From an uncultured Oscillospiraceae bacterium (GTDB taxonomy: Bacteria; Bacillota; Clostridia; Oscillospirales; Oscillospiraceae), in the NCBI GenBank assembly GCA_944385415.1, contig CALWXC010000011.1, positions 21,104-85,103 of the forward strand: a DNA stretch of 64,000 bases, written 5' to 3'. Positions 8,195 through 17,068 of this stretch are shown here, in pieces. Under the pieces are notes generated by a model. That model did not search any database. It saw only the letters and a program-made list of their open reading frames with translations, and was not told the origin of the DNA. The position numbers were made by a program, and so were the translations under genes. The stretch's first letter is position 1, and each line of letters starts with the position of its first letter.

Positions 8195-9523
8195 ATGGCA
8201 CACAGCAAAAAGCGCGACGCCTGGGGCTCCAAATGGGGGTTCATTCTGGCCTGCATTGGCTCCGCCGTGGGCATGGGCAACATCTGGCTGTTTCCGGCCC
8301 GTCTCTCCGCCTACGGAGGCGCGACCTTTTTAATTCCCTACCTGATCTTTGTGGTCATCATCGGGTCCACCGGTGTCATCGGTGAAATGGCCTTTGGACG
8401 GGCTGCCCGCTCCGGGCCCATCGACGCCTTTGGTCTGGCCACCCGGCAGCGCTTCGGCTCGGAAAAGCCTGGCAAGCTCCTGGGTCTCCTGCCGGTGCTG
8501 GGCTCTCTGGCGCTGGCCATCGGCTATTCGGTGGTGGTGGGCTGGATTTTCAAATACCTGTTCAGCGCCCTGACCGGCAGCTTCTCCGGTATGGCCAGCG
8601 TGGAGGAGTACGCCGCCTTTTTCAACGGCGCCGCCGCCTCCAACGGCCTGTGGCAGATGGTGGGATTGGTGCTGACCATGGTGATTCTGGCCCTGGGCGT
8701 GGGCCGCGGCATCGAAAAAGCCAATAAAATCATGATGCCCCTGTTTTATGTGCTGTTCATCGGTCTGGCCGTCTATATTTTCACCCGCCCCGGCGCGGCG
8801 GCGGCCTACCGGTATATCTTTGTCCTGGACCCCAAGGGACTGGCCGATCCGCTGGTGTGGGTCTACGCGTTGGGTCAGGCGTTTTTCTCCCTGTCGGTGG
8901 CCGGCAATGGAACGCTGATCTACGGCTCCTACCTGAGCCAGGACGCCAATATTCCCAGCGACGCCAAGGCTGTGGCCTTCTTTGACACCTGCGCCGCCAT
9001 GCTGGCGGCCCTGGTCATCATCCCGGCCATGGCCGTCACGGGCCGGAACCTCAGCGAGGGCGGACCGGGCCTGCTGTTTATCTATCTGCCCAACGTCCTG
9101 CGGGAGATTCCCGGCGGCACGGTGCTGCTGATGCTGTTCTTCCTGGCCGTGGTCTTTGCGGCCATGACCTCTCTCATCAACCTGTTTGAATCGCCCATTG
9201 CCACCTTGCAGGAGCTGTTCCGCCTGGGACGGCCCGCCGCTGTGGCAGTGGTGGGCGTCGTGGGCGCCGTGGTCAGTTTGCTCATCGCCCCCATCGTCTC
9301 CCCCTGGATGGACGTCTGCTCCATCTATATCTGCCCCCTGGGAGCCCTGCTGGCCGGTGTCTGCTTCTTCTGGCTCTGCCGGAAAGACTATGTGCTGGAG
9401 CAGGTGAATCTGGCCCGTTCCAAACCGCTGGGCGGCTGGTTTTATCCCCTGGCAAAGTACGGCTTCTGCGGCGTGACGCTGCTGGTGCTGGTGCTTGGAA
9501 TTGCCTTGGGCGGCATCGGCTGA
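8195..9523 (+). CDS. Neurotransmitter:sodium symporter (NSS/SNF) family transporter
   Basis: This integral membrane protein of 442 residues has about eleven hydrophobic helices. The N-terminal WGSKWGFILACIGSAVGMGN segment is the hallmark TM1 of NSS transporters (LeuT, MhsT, TnaT), with the unwound GSAVGMGN part that binds sodium and substrate. TM6 contains QAFFSLSVAGNGTLIYGSY, the second unwound substrate site. These proteins import amino acids with sodium. The exact substrate (often Trp, Tyr, Leu or Ala) cannot be read from sequence. ATG 8195 follows AAAGGAAC. It lies alone between terminators or gaps, upstream of a PilZ gene. Confidence 0.92.
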   Translation: MAHSKKRDAWGSKWGFILACIGSAVGMGNIWLFPARLSAYGGATFLIPYLIFVVIIGSTGVIGEMAFGRAARSGPIDAFGLATRQRFGSEKPGKLLGLLPVLGSLALAIGYSVVVGWIFKYLFSALTGSFSGMASVEEYAAFFNGAAASNGLWQMVGLVLTMVILALGVGRGIEKANKIMMPLFYVLFIGLAVYIFTRPGAAAAYRYIFVLDPKGLADPLVWVYALGQAFFSLSVAGNGTLIYGSYLSQDANIPSDAKAVAFFDTCAAMLAALVIIPAMAVTGRNLSEGGPGLLFIYLPNVLREIPGGTVLLMLFFLAVVFAAMTSLINLFESPIATLQELFRLGRPAAVAVVGVVGAVVSLLIAPIVSPWMDVCSIYICPLGALLAGVCFFWLCRKDYVLEQVNLARSKPLGGWFYPLAKYGFCGVTLLVLVLGIALGGIG

Positions 9524-9560
9524 ACGCCGTGTCCCCTGCATATAAAAAGAAAGGACATGG

Positions 9561-10214
9561 ATGGTTATGGAACAAAATCAACTCACCCAATATGTGGGCA
9601 GCACCTGTCTGGTGTACAACGACACCAGCGAACTTCTCTTCTCCGGTGAAGTCGCATCGTACAGCAATACCCTTCGCGTCAATGTCATATACGACGCCGA
9701 CACCTGCTGTCCCTACTGGACGCTGAAACCGGCCAGCAAAATTTATCTGCGGCTTCAGGATGAGCAGGATTCCAAACAGTTTATCATGCTGCATGGCATG
9801 GTGGTCAACGCCACAAACGATCATTTCTTTATGCTGCCCCAGTTTATCACCTACAAGTCCAACGAACGGGAATACTTCCGGCAGTCCGTCCAGCTGCAAA
9901 CCACCGTTTCTTTCCACAACGGCCAGCCGGTGCAGCACGATGGCACGATCGTGGATATCAGCGCCGGCGGTCTGTGTCTGCACAGTATGATGAACTATCA
10001 GATTGGTGACTCCATTCAAATTGTTGGACAGCAGCTCCACTTCAGCGGCCCTGCCCACGATCTGGATTGTGTTGTGGTGCGGAAAACCCCGCAGCGCAAC
10101 GCCATGCAGCCAAACGTTTACGGCTGCAGCTTCCGCTATCTGGACGAAGGCCACCTGGAACGGCTGTTCAGCGATATTTTTGTGCTGCAATGTTCCAAAA
10201 TCCATACCAATTGA
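9561..10214 (+). CDS. PilZ domain protein (YcgR/YpfA-like c-di-GMP receptor)
   Basis: The product is 217 residues; ATG 9561 is placed 6 bases after AAAGGA. The N-terminal half (~1-110) resembles the YcgR/flagellar-brake domain. The C-terminal half is a PilZ domain with both c-di-GMP motifs: REYFR (RxxxR, ~112-116) and DISAGG (D/NxSxxG, ~145-150). YcgR-type proteins slow or redirect flagellar motors when c-di-GMP is high. Its place after the CheX/CheY group supports a motility or surface-attachment role. A strong terminator follows. Confidence 0.88.
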   Translation: MVMEQNQLTQYVGSTCLVYNDTSELLFSGEVASYSNTLRVNVIYDADTCCPYWTLKPASKIYLRLQDEQDSKQFIMLHGMVVNATNDHFFMLPQFITYKSNEREYFRQSVQLQTTVSFHNGQPVQHDGTIVDISAGGLCLHSMMNYQIGDSIQIVGQQLHFSGPAHDLDCVVVRKTPQRNAMQPNVYGCSFRYLDEGHLERLFSDIFVLQCSKIHTN

Positions 10215-10245
10215 GTACGATAACCGGAAACACCGGCGGTTTTAC

Positions 10246-10290
10246 AAAGGAGCCGCGCCGGAGGCAACAGCCTCCGGCGCGGCTCCTTTT
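10246..10290 (+). terminator. Strong terminator after PilZ gene
   Basis: A ~19-bp GC-rich perfect stem (AAAGGAGCCGCGCCGGAGGC and complement) with a short loop ends in CCTTTT. It lies between two convergent genes and could serve both. Confidence 0.85.
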
Positions 10291-10314
10291 GATATGGCTT
10301 AATGGCTGCTGTTC

Positions 10315-11001
10315 TTACAAAATACGGCCATCGGTGGAAATGGTGACCACATGGCAGGCCATGGCCTTGCCGCTGCGCTCCAGCGCCGTGCGGACCGCCC
10401 GCTCCAAACCACCGCAGCAGGGCACCTCCATGCGGGCCACAGTGACGGTGCGGATGTCGTTGGCCCGGAAGATGGCTTCCAGCTTTTCCTCGTACTGCAC
10501 CGCGTCCAGCTTGGGACAGCCCACCAGCACAATTTTGCCTTTCAGGAGCTTCTCGTGGAAGGCCCCATAGGCAAAGGCCGTGCAATCGGCAGCCACCAGC
10601 AGGTCACAGCCGTCAAAATACGGGGCGTGGATGGGGGCCAGCTGAATCTGCACCGGCCACTGGCGCAGTCGGGAGGGCTGCTCCCCCGCCGGGGCCGGAG
10701 CCTCATCCCGCTGGAAAGCCATGGCCCGGCTGCCGGGGCATCCGCCCCCATGGTGGTGCTGCTTCCGGGCCTTTTCGGCCAAGACCGCCGCCTCGTCATA
10801 GGCCGGGGCCTCCCGCTCCTCAAAGGTGATGGCCCCGGTGGGACAGGCGGGCAGACAGTCGCCCAGACCGTCGCAGTAGTGTTCCCGGGTCAGCCGGGCC
10901 TTGCCATCCACCAGTTCGATGGCCCCTTCATGGCATGCGGTCACGCAGGCCCCGCAGCCGTTGCAGGCTGTCGCATCAATGTGTATAATTTTACGGATCA
11001 T
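10315..11001 (-). CDS. 4Fe-4S ferredoxin-type iron-sulfur protein
   Basis: The product is 228 residues. The N-terminus holds two ferredoxin motifs (CNGCGACVTAC at ~14-24, then CDGLGDCLPACP at ~43-54) for two Fe-S clusters. The C-terminal part (DLLVAADCTAFAYG, VLVGCPKLD, MEVPCCGGLERAV) has further cysteines that may form another site and resembles the ferredoxin-fused proteins often paired with Crp/Fnr regulators and stress oxidoreductases in Clostridia. A His-rich GCPG linker (HHHGGGCPG) is present. It is transcribed away from the Crp/Fnr gene across an ~80-base shared promoter region. The partner enzyme is unknown. Confidence 0.8.
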   Translation of the reverse strand: MIRKIIHIDATACNGCGACVTACHEGAIELVDGKARLTREHYCDGLGDCLPACPTGAITFEEREAPAYDEAAVLAEKARKQHHHGGGCPGSRAMAFQRDEAPAPAGEQPSRLRQWPVQIQLAPIHAPYFDGCDLLVAADCTAFAYGAFHEKLLKGKIVLVGCPKLDAVQYEEKLEAIFRANDIRTVTVARMEVPCCGGLERAVRTALERSGKAMACHVVTISTDGRIL

Positions 11002-11015
11002 TTGCCGTTGCCTCC

Positions 11016-11044
11016 TTGACTTTATAGGGGAATTGTATCATAAT
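11016..11044 (+). promoter_or_regulatory. Sigma-A-type promoter of the Crp/Fnr gene
   Basis: TTGACT at 11016-11021, a 17-base spacer and CATAAT at 11039-11044 lie 40 bases before the regulator's ATG. Confidence 0.65.
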
Positions 11045-11084
11045 ATGGTTGCATGTTCTGTTGTATTTCCAACGATAAGGAGCG

Positions 11085-11744
11085 ATGGAATTGGAACCGC
11101 GAATTCTGGCCGCCTCTCCCCTGTTTGCCGGCGTGGACCCGGAGGACATCGGCAAAATGCTGTCGTGTCTGTCCATCCACCAACGCACCTATGAGCGGGA
11201 GGCCTATATCTGCACCGCCGAAGAACCGCCCAGGGAATTGGGCGTGGTCATCCGGGGCAGCGTCAATCTAATTAAGGAAGATTACTGGGGCAACCGGGCC
11301 ATCATCACCAAAATCGGCGCCGGGGGCATCTTTGGGGAAGCCTGTTCCTGCATCGACGTTCCCTCCATGCCTGTCAGCGTGGTGGCGGCGGAACGGAGTG
11401 AAATTCTGTTCCTCAACTACCGGAAAGTCACCACCACCTGTCCCAACGCCTGTCCGTTCCACGCGGCGCTGATCCAGAATATGCTGTCCCTCATTGCCCG
11501 GAAAAACCTGATGCTCACCAACAAAATCTCCCATCTGGTCAAGCGGACCACCAGAGAAAAACTCCTGTCCTATTTTTCCGAGCAGGCGTCCCAGAGCGGC
11601 GGCAGCAGCTTTACCATTCCCTACAACCGCCAGGAGCTGGCCGACTACCTCAGTGTGGACCGCAGCGCCATGTCCACGGAGCTAGGCAAGCTGCGCAAGG
11701 AGGGCTTGCTGGAATTCCACAAAAACCAGTTTACCTTATTATAA
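11085..11744 (+). CDS. Crp/Fnr family transcriptional regulator
   Basis: The product is 219 residues; ATG 11085 follows AAGGAGCG. Residues ~12-125 form a cyclic-nucleotide-binding-like beta roll (VVIRGSVNLIKEDYWGNRA, GGIFGEA). A long dimer helix follows, then a winged helix (YNRQELADYLSVDRSAMSTELGKLRKEGLL, ~180-215). Related Clostridia regulators answer nitrosative or oxidative stress, some through haem or Fe-S. Cysteines CSC (~85) and the CPNAC block (~118) could bind a cofactor. It sits between a ferredoxin-type gene and the flavodiiron gene, so it probably controls one or both. Confidence 0.88.
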   Translation: MELEPRILAASPLFAGVDPEDIGKMLSCLSIHQRTYEREAYICTAEEPPRELGVVIRGSVNLIKEDYWGNRAIITKIGAGGIFGEACSCIDVPSMPVSVVAAERSEILFLNYRKVTTTCPNACPFHAALIQNMLSLIARKNLMLTNKISHLVKRTTREKLLSYFSEQASQSGGSSFTIPYNRQELADYLSVDRSAMSTELGKLRKEGLLEFHKNQFTLL

Positions 11745-11843
11745 AAAAGCTAAAATTTTTTCCAATTTGTTTGAAATCCAACAGACAATTTTAGGAATCA
11801 ATGTTATTATATTGTAGAAATTATGAAGGAGGCAATCTGATCC

Positions 11844-13685
11844 ATGTATTGTGTGAAGAAATTACAGGAAGATCTCTACTGGGTAGGCGCCAGCGACCGC
11901 CGTCTGGCCCTGTTTGAAAATATTTACCCCATTTCCCGCGGCGTGTCCTACAACGCCTATGTGGTGCTGGACGAAAAGACCGTGCTGATGGACACGGTGG
12001 ACCACTCCGTCAGCAGCCAGTTCTTTGAGAACCTGGAGCATGTGCTGAACGGCCGTCCCCTGGACTATCTGGTGGTCAACCACATGGAGCCCGACCACTG
12101 CGCCACCGTAGAGGAAGTCGTCCGCCGCTACTCCGGCGTCACCGTCGTGGGCAACGCCAAGACCATGCCCATGCTGCGGAACTTCTTCACCTTTGATGTG
12201 GACGGTCATTCCCTGGTGGTCAAGGAGTTTGACACCCTCTGCACCGGCAAGCACACCTTCACCTTTGTTATGGCGCCCATGGTCCACTGGCCCGAGGCCA
12301 TGGTGACCTATGATGTCACCACCAAGACCCTGTTCTCCGCCGACGCTTTCGGCACCTTCGGCGCCCTCAATGGCAACATCTTTGCCGACGAGGTCAACTT
12401 CGAAACCGAGTGGCTGGACGACATGCGCCGCTACTTTACCAATATCGTCGGCAAGTACGGCACCCAGGTCCAGGCATTGCTGAAGAAGGCCGCCACCATT
12501 GAAATTGAGATGATCTGCCCCCTGCACGGCCCCGTGTGGCGCAAGAACATCGGCTGGTTCATCGACAAGTACCAGCACTGGAGCCGTTATCAGCCCGAGG
12601 AAACCGCCGTCATGATCGCCTATGGCTCCGTCTACGGCAACACCGAGAACGCCGCCACCATTCTGGCCAACGAGCTGGCTGACCGCGGCATCCGCAACGT
12701 GGTCATGTACGATGTGTCCGTGACCCATCCCTCCGTCATCGTGGCCGAGGCTTTCCGCTGCAGCCACTTGGTCTTCGCCTCCACCACCTACAACGCCAAC
12801 ATTTTCGCCAACATGGAGACGGTTCTCACCGATCTGCAGCACCACAACCTGCAAAACCGCGTGGTGGGCATCATCCAGAATGGTTCCTGGGCTCCCACCT
12901 CCGGCCAGCTGATGCGCGAGTGCATCTCCTCTATGAAGAACATGACCATTCTGGACGCCCAGGTGGACATCCTGTCCTCCGTCAAGGACGCCCAGCGGCA
13001 GCAGCTGGTGGCCCTGGCCGACGCCATCGCCGATTCCATGCCCAAGCCCGTGGTCATCGATCACAGCCAGCAGATTGAGCCCAACGCCATGTTCAAGCTG
13101 AGCTATGGCCTCTTCGTCCTGACCACCAAGGACGGCGACAAGGATAACGGCTGCATCATCAACACTGTCACCCAGCTGACCGATGTGAAGAAGCGCGTTA
13201 CCATCGCTGTCAACAAGGCCAATCTGAGCCACGACACCATCCTCAAGACCGGCGTGTTCAACGTGTCTGTCCTGACCCAGGAGGCTCCTTTCTCCCTGTT
13301 CCAGCGCTTTGGTTTCCACAGCGGCCGCGATACCGACAAGTTCGAGGGCTTCGCCTGCACCGAGCGCAGCGAGAACGGTCTGGTGTATCTGAACAAGTAC
13401 GCCAACTCCTTCCTGTCCTGCAAGGTCACCGAGACCTATGACTACGACACCCACACCCTGTTTGTAGCCGATGTGACCGAGGCCCGTGTGCTGAACAACG
13501 AGCCCTCCATCACCTACGCCTACTACTTCGACAACACCAAGCCGAAGCCTCAGCCTGCCGATCCCGAGCAGAAGGGCTGGGTCTGCAAGATCTGCGGCTA
13601 TGTCTACGAGGGCGAGGATATCCCCGCCGACTTCATCTGCCCCCTGTGCAAGCACGGTGTGGCTGATTTTGAGAAAATCGGTTAA
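11844..13685 (+). CDS. Four-domain flavodiiron protein (FprA-type oxygen/NO reductase with flavin reductase and rubredoxin)
   Basis: The product is 613 residues; ATG 11844 follows GAAGGAGG. Residues ~1-245 are a metallo-beta-lactamase-like diiron domain with HMEPDH (80-85) and later His/Asp ligands (MVHWPE, SADAFG, CPLHGP). Residues ~255-395 are a flavodoxin domain (IAYGSVYGNTENAA). Residues ~415-560 resemble a flavin reductase (KLSYGLFVLTTK). The end (~578-613) is a rubredoxin with two CxxC pairs (CKICGYVY, CPLCKHG). Flavodiiron proteins reduce O2 to water or NO to N2O. This fusion can probably pass electrons from NAD(P)H through flavin and rubredoxin to the diiron site within one chain. It follows a Crp/Fnr gene and precedes a free rubredoxin. 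Confidence 0.93.
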   Translation: MYCVKKLQEDLYWVGASDRRLALFENIYPISRGVSYNAYVVLDEKTVLMDTVDHSVSSQFFENLEHVLNGRPLDYLVVNHMEPDHCATVEEVVRRYSGVTVVGNAKTMPMLRNFFTFDVDGHSLVVKEFDTLCTGKHTFTFVMAPMVHWPEAMVTYDVTTKTLFSADAFGTFGALNGNIFADEVNFETEWLDDMRRYFTNIVGKYGTQVQALLKKAATIEIEMICPLHGPVWRKNIGWFIDKYQHWSRYQPEETAVMIAYGSVYGNTENAATILANELADRGIRNVVMYDVSVTHPSVIVAEAFRCSHLVFASTTYNANIFANMETVLTDLQHHNLQNRVVGIIQNGSWAPTSGQLMRECISSMKNMTILDAQVDILSSVKDAQRQQLVALADAIADSMPKPVVIDHSQQIEPNAMFKLSYGLFVLTTKDGDKDNGCIINTVTQLTDVKKRVTIAVNKANLSHDTILKTGVFNVSVLTQEAPFSLFQRFGFHSGRDTDKFEGFACTERSENGLVYLNKYANSFLSCKVTETYDYDTHTLFVADVTEARVLNNEPSITYAYYFDNTKPKPQPADPEQKGWVCKICGYVYEGEDIPADFICPLCKHGVADFEKIG

Positions 13686-13725
13686 ACTACCTACATAACT
13701 CTAAAGTTTTAAGGAGGAATTTCCC

Positions 13726-13887
13726 ATGGCTAAGTATGTTTGCGACGTTTGCGGTTATGTCTATGACGAGGCTGCCGGCGATCCCGACAACGGCATTGCC
13801 CCCGGTACCGCCTGGGCCGACGTACCCGAGGATTTCGAGTGCCCCCTGTGCGGCGTAGGCAAGGACCAGTTCTCCGAGGAAGCCTGA
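13726..13887 (+). CDS. Rubredoxin
   Basis: The product is 53 residues, beginning at ATG 13726 behind AAGGAGG. Two CxxCG knuckles ([10 protein letters not shown] near residue 6 and [11 protein letters not shown] near 39) bind a single iron, and length and spacing are exactly those of classical rubredoxins. It sits 40 bases after the flavodiiron gene and before a terminator. It is likely an electron donor for that enzyme or for rubrerythrin-type peroxidases. Confidence 0.96.
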   Translation: MAKYVCDVCGYVYDEAAGDPDNGIAPGTAWADVPEDFECPLCGVGKDQFSEEA

Positions 13888-13919
13888 TCTCTGCCGCTTC
13901 ATAGCAACCGGTACAAAGC

Positions 13920-13959
13920 TGCCGGGTACAGTCCCATGGGACTGTACCCGGCAATTTTT
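13920..13959 (+). terminator. Terminator after rubredoxin
   Basis: A perfect 16-bp stem beginning TGCCGGGTACAGTCCC with an AT loop ends in ATTTTT. It may also serve the convergent gene. Confidence 0.9.
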
Positions 13960-13960
13960 C

Positions 13961-14524
13961 TTATGTGAACAGAAACGCCGCGCCAATCAGTGCCGTGACC
14001 AAGCCGCCCATGGCTTCCACCTGCAATGCCACATCGGTGGGCTCTGCGTTCTCATACCGCCATCCATAGTGCAGCTGCCACATCTTGCGCGGAAATGCCA
14101 GATGGACAATACCCAGCAGAAGCAGGAACCCGCCCAGGACCGGGTGGGAGTCGGACCGGTCGCGCTCCAACCGTTGGTTCAGCTGCAAAATGTCCCACAC
14201 TTCCTCTCCCGAAATGTACTTGTCCGGGTCGTAATCCTCGCTCCATCCTCCATAGCCGACCCTGTCTCCCCGGCTCCACTGATAGGTGGACCCGTCGGGA
14301 TATATGACCTCCAACTCCACCTGGCCCCCATGTCCTTTCACGGAAAAGCTGCACACCGCACCATCCACCGTGATGGTTTGTTCCGTATGATTCACCGTAT
14401 AAACTTTTCCGTCACACTCTATATTGTAGACTGCGGCGTCCTCCTCTTTGCCGCAGGCCGTCAGAACCGTCAGCAGCAGCGCCAGCAGCAATAGGAAGCG
14501 GCACAAACTCCGTGTTTTCTCCAT
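13961..14524 (-). CDS. Putative lipoprotein with C-terminal DUF6199-like membrane part
   Basis: The product is 187 residues from ATG 14524 behind AAGGAG. Upstream ATGs in the same frame overlap the next gene and have no better site. The N-terminus is a lipoprotein signal (LLLLALLLTVLTACGK; lipobox LTAC, Cys ~23). A small beta-rich domain follows (VYTVNHTEQTITVDG...). The C-terminus has two hydrophobic helices flanking WRYENAEPTDVAL, which recalls DUF6199 membrane proteins. The function is unknown. Confidence 0.7.
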   Translation of the reverse strand: MEKTRSLCRFLLLLALLLTVLTACGKEEDAAVYNIECDGKVYTVNHTEQTITVDGAVCSFSVKGHGGQVELEVIYPDGSTYQWSRGDRVGYGGWSEDYDPDKYISGEEVWDILQLNQRLERDRSDSHPVLGGFLLLLGIVHLAFPRKMWQLHYGWRYENAEPTDVALQVEAMGGLVTALIGAAFLFT

Positions 14525-14582
14525 AGTCCATCGCTCCTTTTCCATACAGCCGATACAGAAAACAGGCATTTCGGGCAGCGTA

Positions 14583-15533
14583 TCACCTCCAGTTTCGGTA
14601 GATCTCCTCGATGGCCTCCATGGCGGCCACACTCAGCTCCTCTGTCACCACGGGGCTGGTGATCCGGTTTTCCGACAGACACTCCTGCACATGGCGCACC
14701 TCGTAGACCAATTCGTGGTCACAGGGAAATTCCAGCGTCTCCGGTTCCCTGCCGTCGGCGTGAATGGTCAGGGTACGGGCTTTCCAGTAGAGGGGCAGCT
14801 CCATAAAGCCCCGTTCCCCATAAAACCGCGCCCCATCCTGGAGCATGGCCTTTGTACTGTTGGCTGCTGTGAACAGGACGCCGTTTTCCATACGGCCCGC
14901 CAGCATATACTGGCACTCGCCGCCCTCCGGCGACGGGGTCCAGACGCCGCTGCACGTCTCCAGCGGGCCGAAGAGCCACAGCAGCAGTTCCATAACATAG
15001 ATGCCGCTGGACAGCAGGGTACCGCCGCCGTCGGCCCGACGGAACATCCAGCCGTTGTAATCGGGGGAAAAGGAGTGGCGGAACTCCGCCAGATGGATTT
15101 TTCCCACGTCGCCCCGCTCCACCCGCTCTTTCAGCGCCAGGACGGCAGGCAGAAACAGCATTTTCTGGGCTTCCATCAGGAGCAGGCCCCGCTGCCGGGC
15201 CAAAGCAAACAGTTCCCGCGTCTGCCGGGACGAGGTGGTGCAGGGCTTTTCACACAGAACATGCTTTCCGGCCAGCAGAGCCGCTTTAGCCCATTGGTAA
15301 TGCTGGCCGTTGACAGTGGACAGATACACCACGTCCACATTGGGGTCCCCCAACAGCTGGTCATGGCTGCCGTAGGCTGTGGGAATGTTCCATTCCGCCG
15401 CCTTTGCCCGTGCCTTTTCCAGGGACCGGGAGGACAATGCCACCACTTCCCCGCCGCCCGCCGCCCGGACGGCGGCCACAAACCGGGGCGCAATGGACGA
15501 GGTACTGAGGAGACCGTATCGAATGGGTTTCAC
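14583..15533 (-). CDS. Gfo/Idh/MocA family NAD(P)-dependent oxidoreductase
   Basis: The product is 316 residues from GTG 15533, placed 7 bases behind AAGGAGG. Longer in-frame starts lie inside the upstream terminator. A Rossmann fold leads (GLLSTSSIAPRFVAAVRAAGGGEVVALSSR), with the family motif GKHVLCEKPC around residue 90 whose lysine is usually catalytic. The C-terminal domain (DGGGTLLSSGIYVMELLLWLFG) carries the conserved Gly-rich/His region of the family, here with Tyr in place of the common His. It probably oxidises or epimerises a sugar or inositol. It follows the aminotransferase gene on the same strand, but a terminator-like hairpin lies between them. Confidence 0.87.
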   Translation of the reverse strand: MKPIRYGLLSTSSIAPRFVAAVRAAGGGEVVALSSRSLEKARAKAAEWNIPTAYGSHDQLLGDPNVDVVYLSTVNGQHYQWAKAALLAGKHVLCEKPCTTSSRQTRELFALARQRGLLLMEAQKMLFLPAVLALKERVERGDVGKIHLAEFRHSFSPDYNGWMFRRADGGGTLLSSGIYVMELLLWLFGPLETCSGVWTPSPEGGECQYMLAGRMENGVLFTAANSTKAMLQDGARFYGERGFMELPLYWKARTLTIHADGREPETLEFPCDHELVYEVRHVQECLSENRITSPVVTEELSVAAMEAIEEIYRNWR

Positions 15534-15552
15534 AGAAAAACCTCCTTCTGCC

Positions 15553-15581
15553 AAAAAATCCGGGCTTTCGCCCGGATTTTT
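15553..15581 (-). terminator. Terminator after aminotransferase gene
   Basis: The stem AAATCCGGGC/GCCCGGATTT with a GAAA tetraloop is followed on the minus strand by T residues. Confidence 0.85.
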
Positions 15582-15591
15582 ATGGATGTTC

Positions 15592-16869
15592 TTATTTGCC
15601 CATGAGCTTTTCCAGCGCGGCCATACGGACACAGACGCAGAAAACCTCCATGGCGGCCTCCAGTTCGGCCACCGGGGGCAGGGACGGCGCAATGCGGATG
15701 TTGGAATCCTGGGGGTCCTTGCCATAGGGGTAGGTGGCGCCGGCGCCGGTCATGACCACGCCCGCCTCCTTGCACAGGGCCAGGGCCCGCTTGGCGGTGC
15801 CGGGCATGGTGTCGTAGCTGACAAAGTAACCGCCCTTGGGACGGCACCAGCTGCCGATGCCCAGGGGAGCAATCTCCCGATCCAGCATATCCACCACGGC
15901 GTCGAACTTGGGCTTCATGATGGCGGCGTGCTTCTTCATCAGCTCCAGGGTGTGGGCCTTGTCCTTGAGGTAGCGGACGTGGCGCAGCTGGTTAACCTTG
16001 TCATAGCTGATGACCTGAACCGTCAGCAGCTTCTGCATATAGGCCATATTGGCCTCGGAGGTGGCGAAGACGGCCACGCCCGCGCCGGGCAGCGTCACCT
16101 TGGAGGTGGAGGCGAACTCAAAGACCATATCGGGGTTACCAGCCTCGCGGCACACGGTGAGAATGTCCCGGAACGGTACAAAATCGCCGTCAAACTCATG
16201 GATGCAGTAGGCGTTGTCCCACATGATGGTGAAATCCGGAGCAGCAGGCTTCAGGGCGGCCAAACGGTCAATGACGGCGTCGGAATAGGTGATGCCCTGG
16301 GGGTTGGAATACTTGGGCACACACCAGATGCCCTTGACCGCCGGGTCCTTGACGGCTTCTTCCACGGCGTCCATGTCGGGGCCTTCCTCGGTCATGGGAA
16401 TGGTAATCAGCTCCATGCCAAAGGACTCGGTGACCTTGAAGTGGCGGTCATAGCCGGGGGACGGACACAGGAACTTGACCACATCCTCCTTACACCAGGG
16501 GCGTTCACTGTGGAGCAGGCCGTGGGTGAATGCCTTGGAAATCACATCATACATGAGGTTCAGGCTGGCGTTGCCGCCGGCAAAGACCTCCGAGGGCTTA
16601 CAGCCCAGAATCTCCGCAAAGAGGGCGCGGCAGGCGGGCACACCGGCCAGCTCACCGTAGTTACGGACGTCCATACCGTCTGCCACGCAATCCTCCGGCG
16701 TGGAGAGGACGGTCAGAATATCGCTGACCAGGTCCAGCTGCGCCTTGCCGGGCTTACCGCGGGACATGTCCAGCTTGAGGTTTTTGGCCTTGGCCGCCTC
16801 AAAGGCAGCGGTAACAACGTCGTATTCCTGTTGCAGCTGGGCTGCGGTCAGAGTTGCATATGCAGTCAT
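15592..16869 (-). CDS. PLP-dependent aminotransferase (class I-like, aspartate aminotransferase family)
   Basis: The product is 425 residues. The fold-type I aminotransferase pattern is clear: GGNASLNLMYD for the cofactor phosphate, PKYSNPQGITYSD, WDNAYCIHEF and the Schiff-base lysine in FASTSKVTLPGAG (~265). The long helical N-terminus (EYDVVTAAFEAAKAKNLKLDMSRGKPG) matches the clade annotated as Asp_aminotransf (aspartate or broad-range) in Firmicutes. It probably interconverts an amino acid and its 2-oxo acid. ATG 16869 has a fair ribosome site (AAAGGGG). The divergent gene beyond is an amidohydrolase. Confidence 0.9.
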   Translation of the reverse strand: MTAYATLTAAQLQQEYDVVTAAFEAAKAKNLKLDMSRGKPGKAQLDLVSDILTVLSTPEDCVADGMDVRNYGELAGVPACRALFAEILGCKPSEVFAGGNASLNLMYDVISKAFTHGLLHSERPWCKEDVVKFLCPSPGYDRHFKVTESFGMELITIPMTEEGPDMDAVEEAVKDPAVKGIWCVPKYSNPQGITYSDAVIDRLAALKPAAPDFTIMWDNAYCIHEFDGDFVPFRDILTVCREAGNPDMVFEFASTSKVTLPGAGVAVFATSEANMAYMQKLLTVQVISYDKVNQLRHVRYLKDKAHTLELMKKHAAIMKPKFDAVVDMLDREIAPLGIGSWCRPKGGYFVSYDTMPGTAKRALALCKEAGVVMTGAGATYPYGKDPQDSNIRIAPSLPPVAELEAAMEVFCVCVRMAALEKLMGK

Positions 16870-17068
16870 GGTATGACCCCTTTCAATCTATTTGTACTTA
16901 TATCAGTATTCTACTGTCCGTATGGGATAAAGTCAAACGGCATTTTACTTTACTTTTTGCAAGATTTGCGGTATTTTCTTGTATAGAATATAACACAGTC
17001 CATCATTGAAGTACATCAAAATACAATTGTCTATCACACATAGACTATCAAAAAAGGAGGCATCGGAC

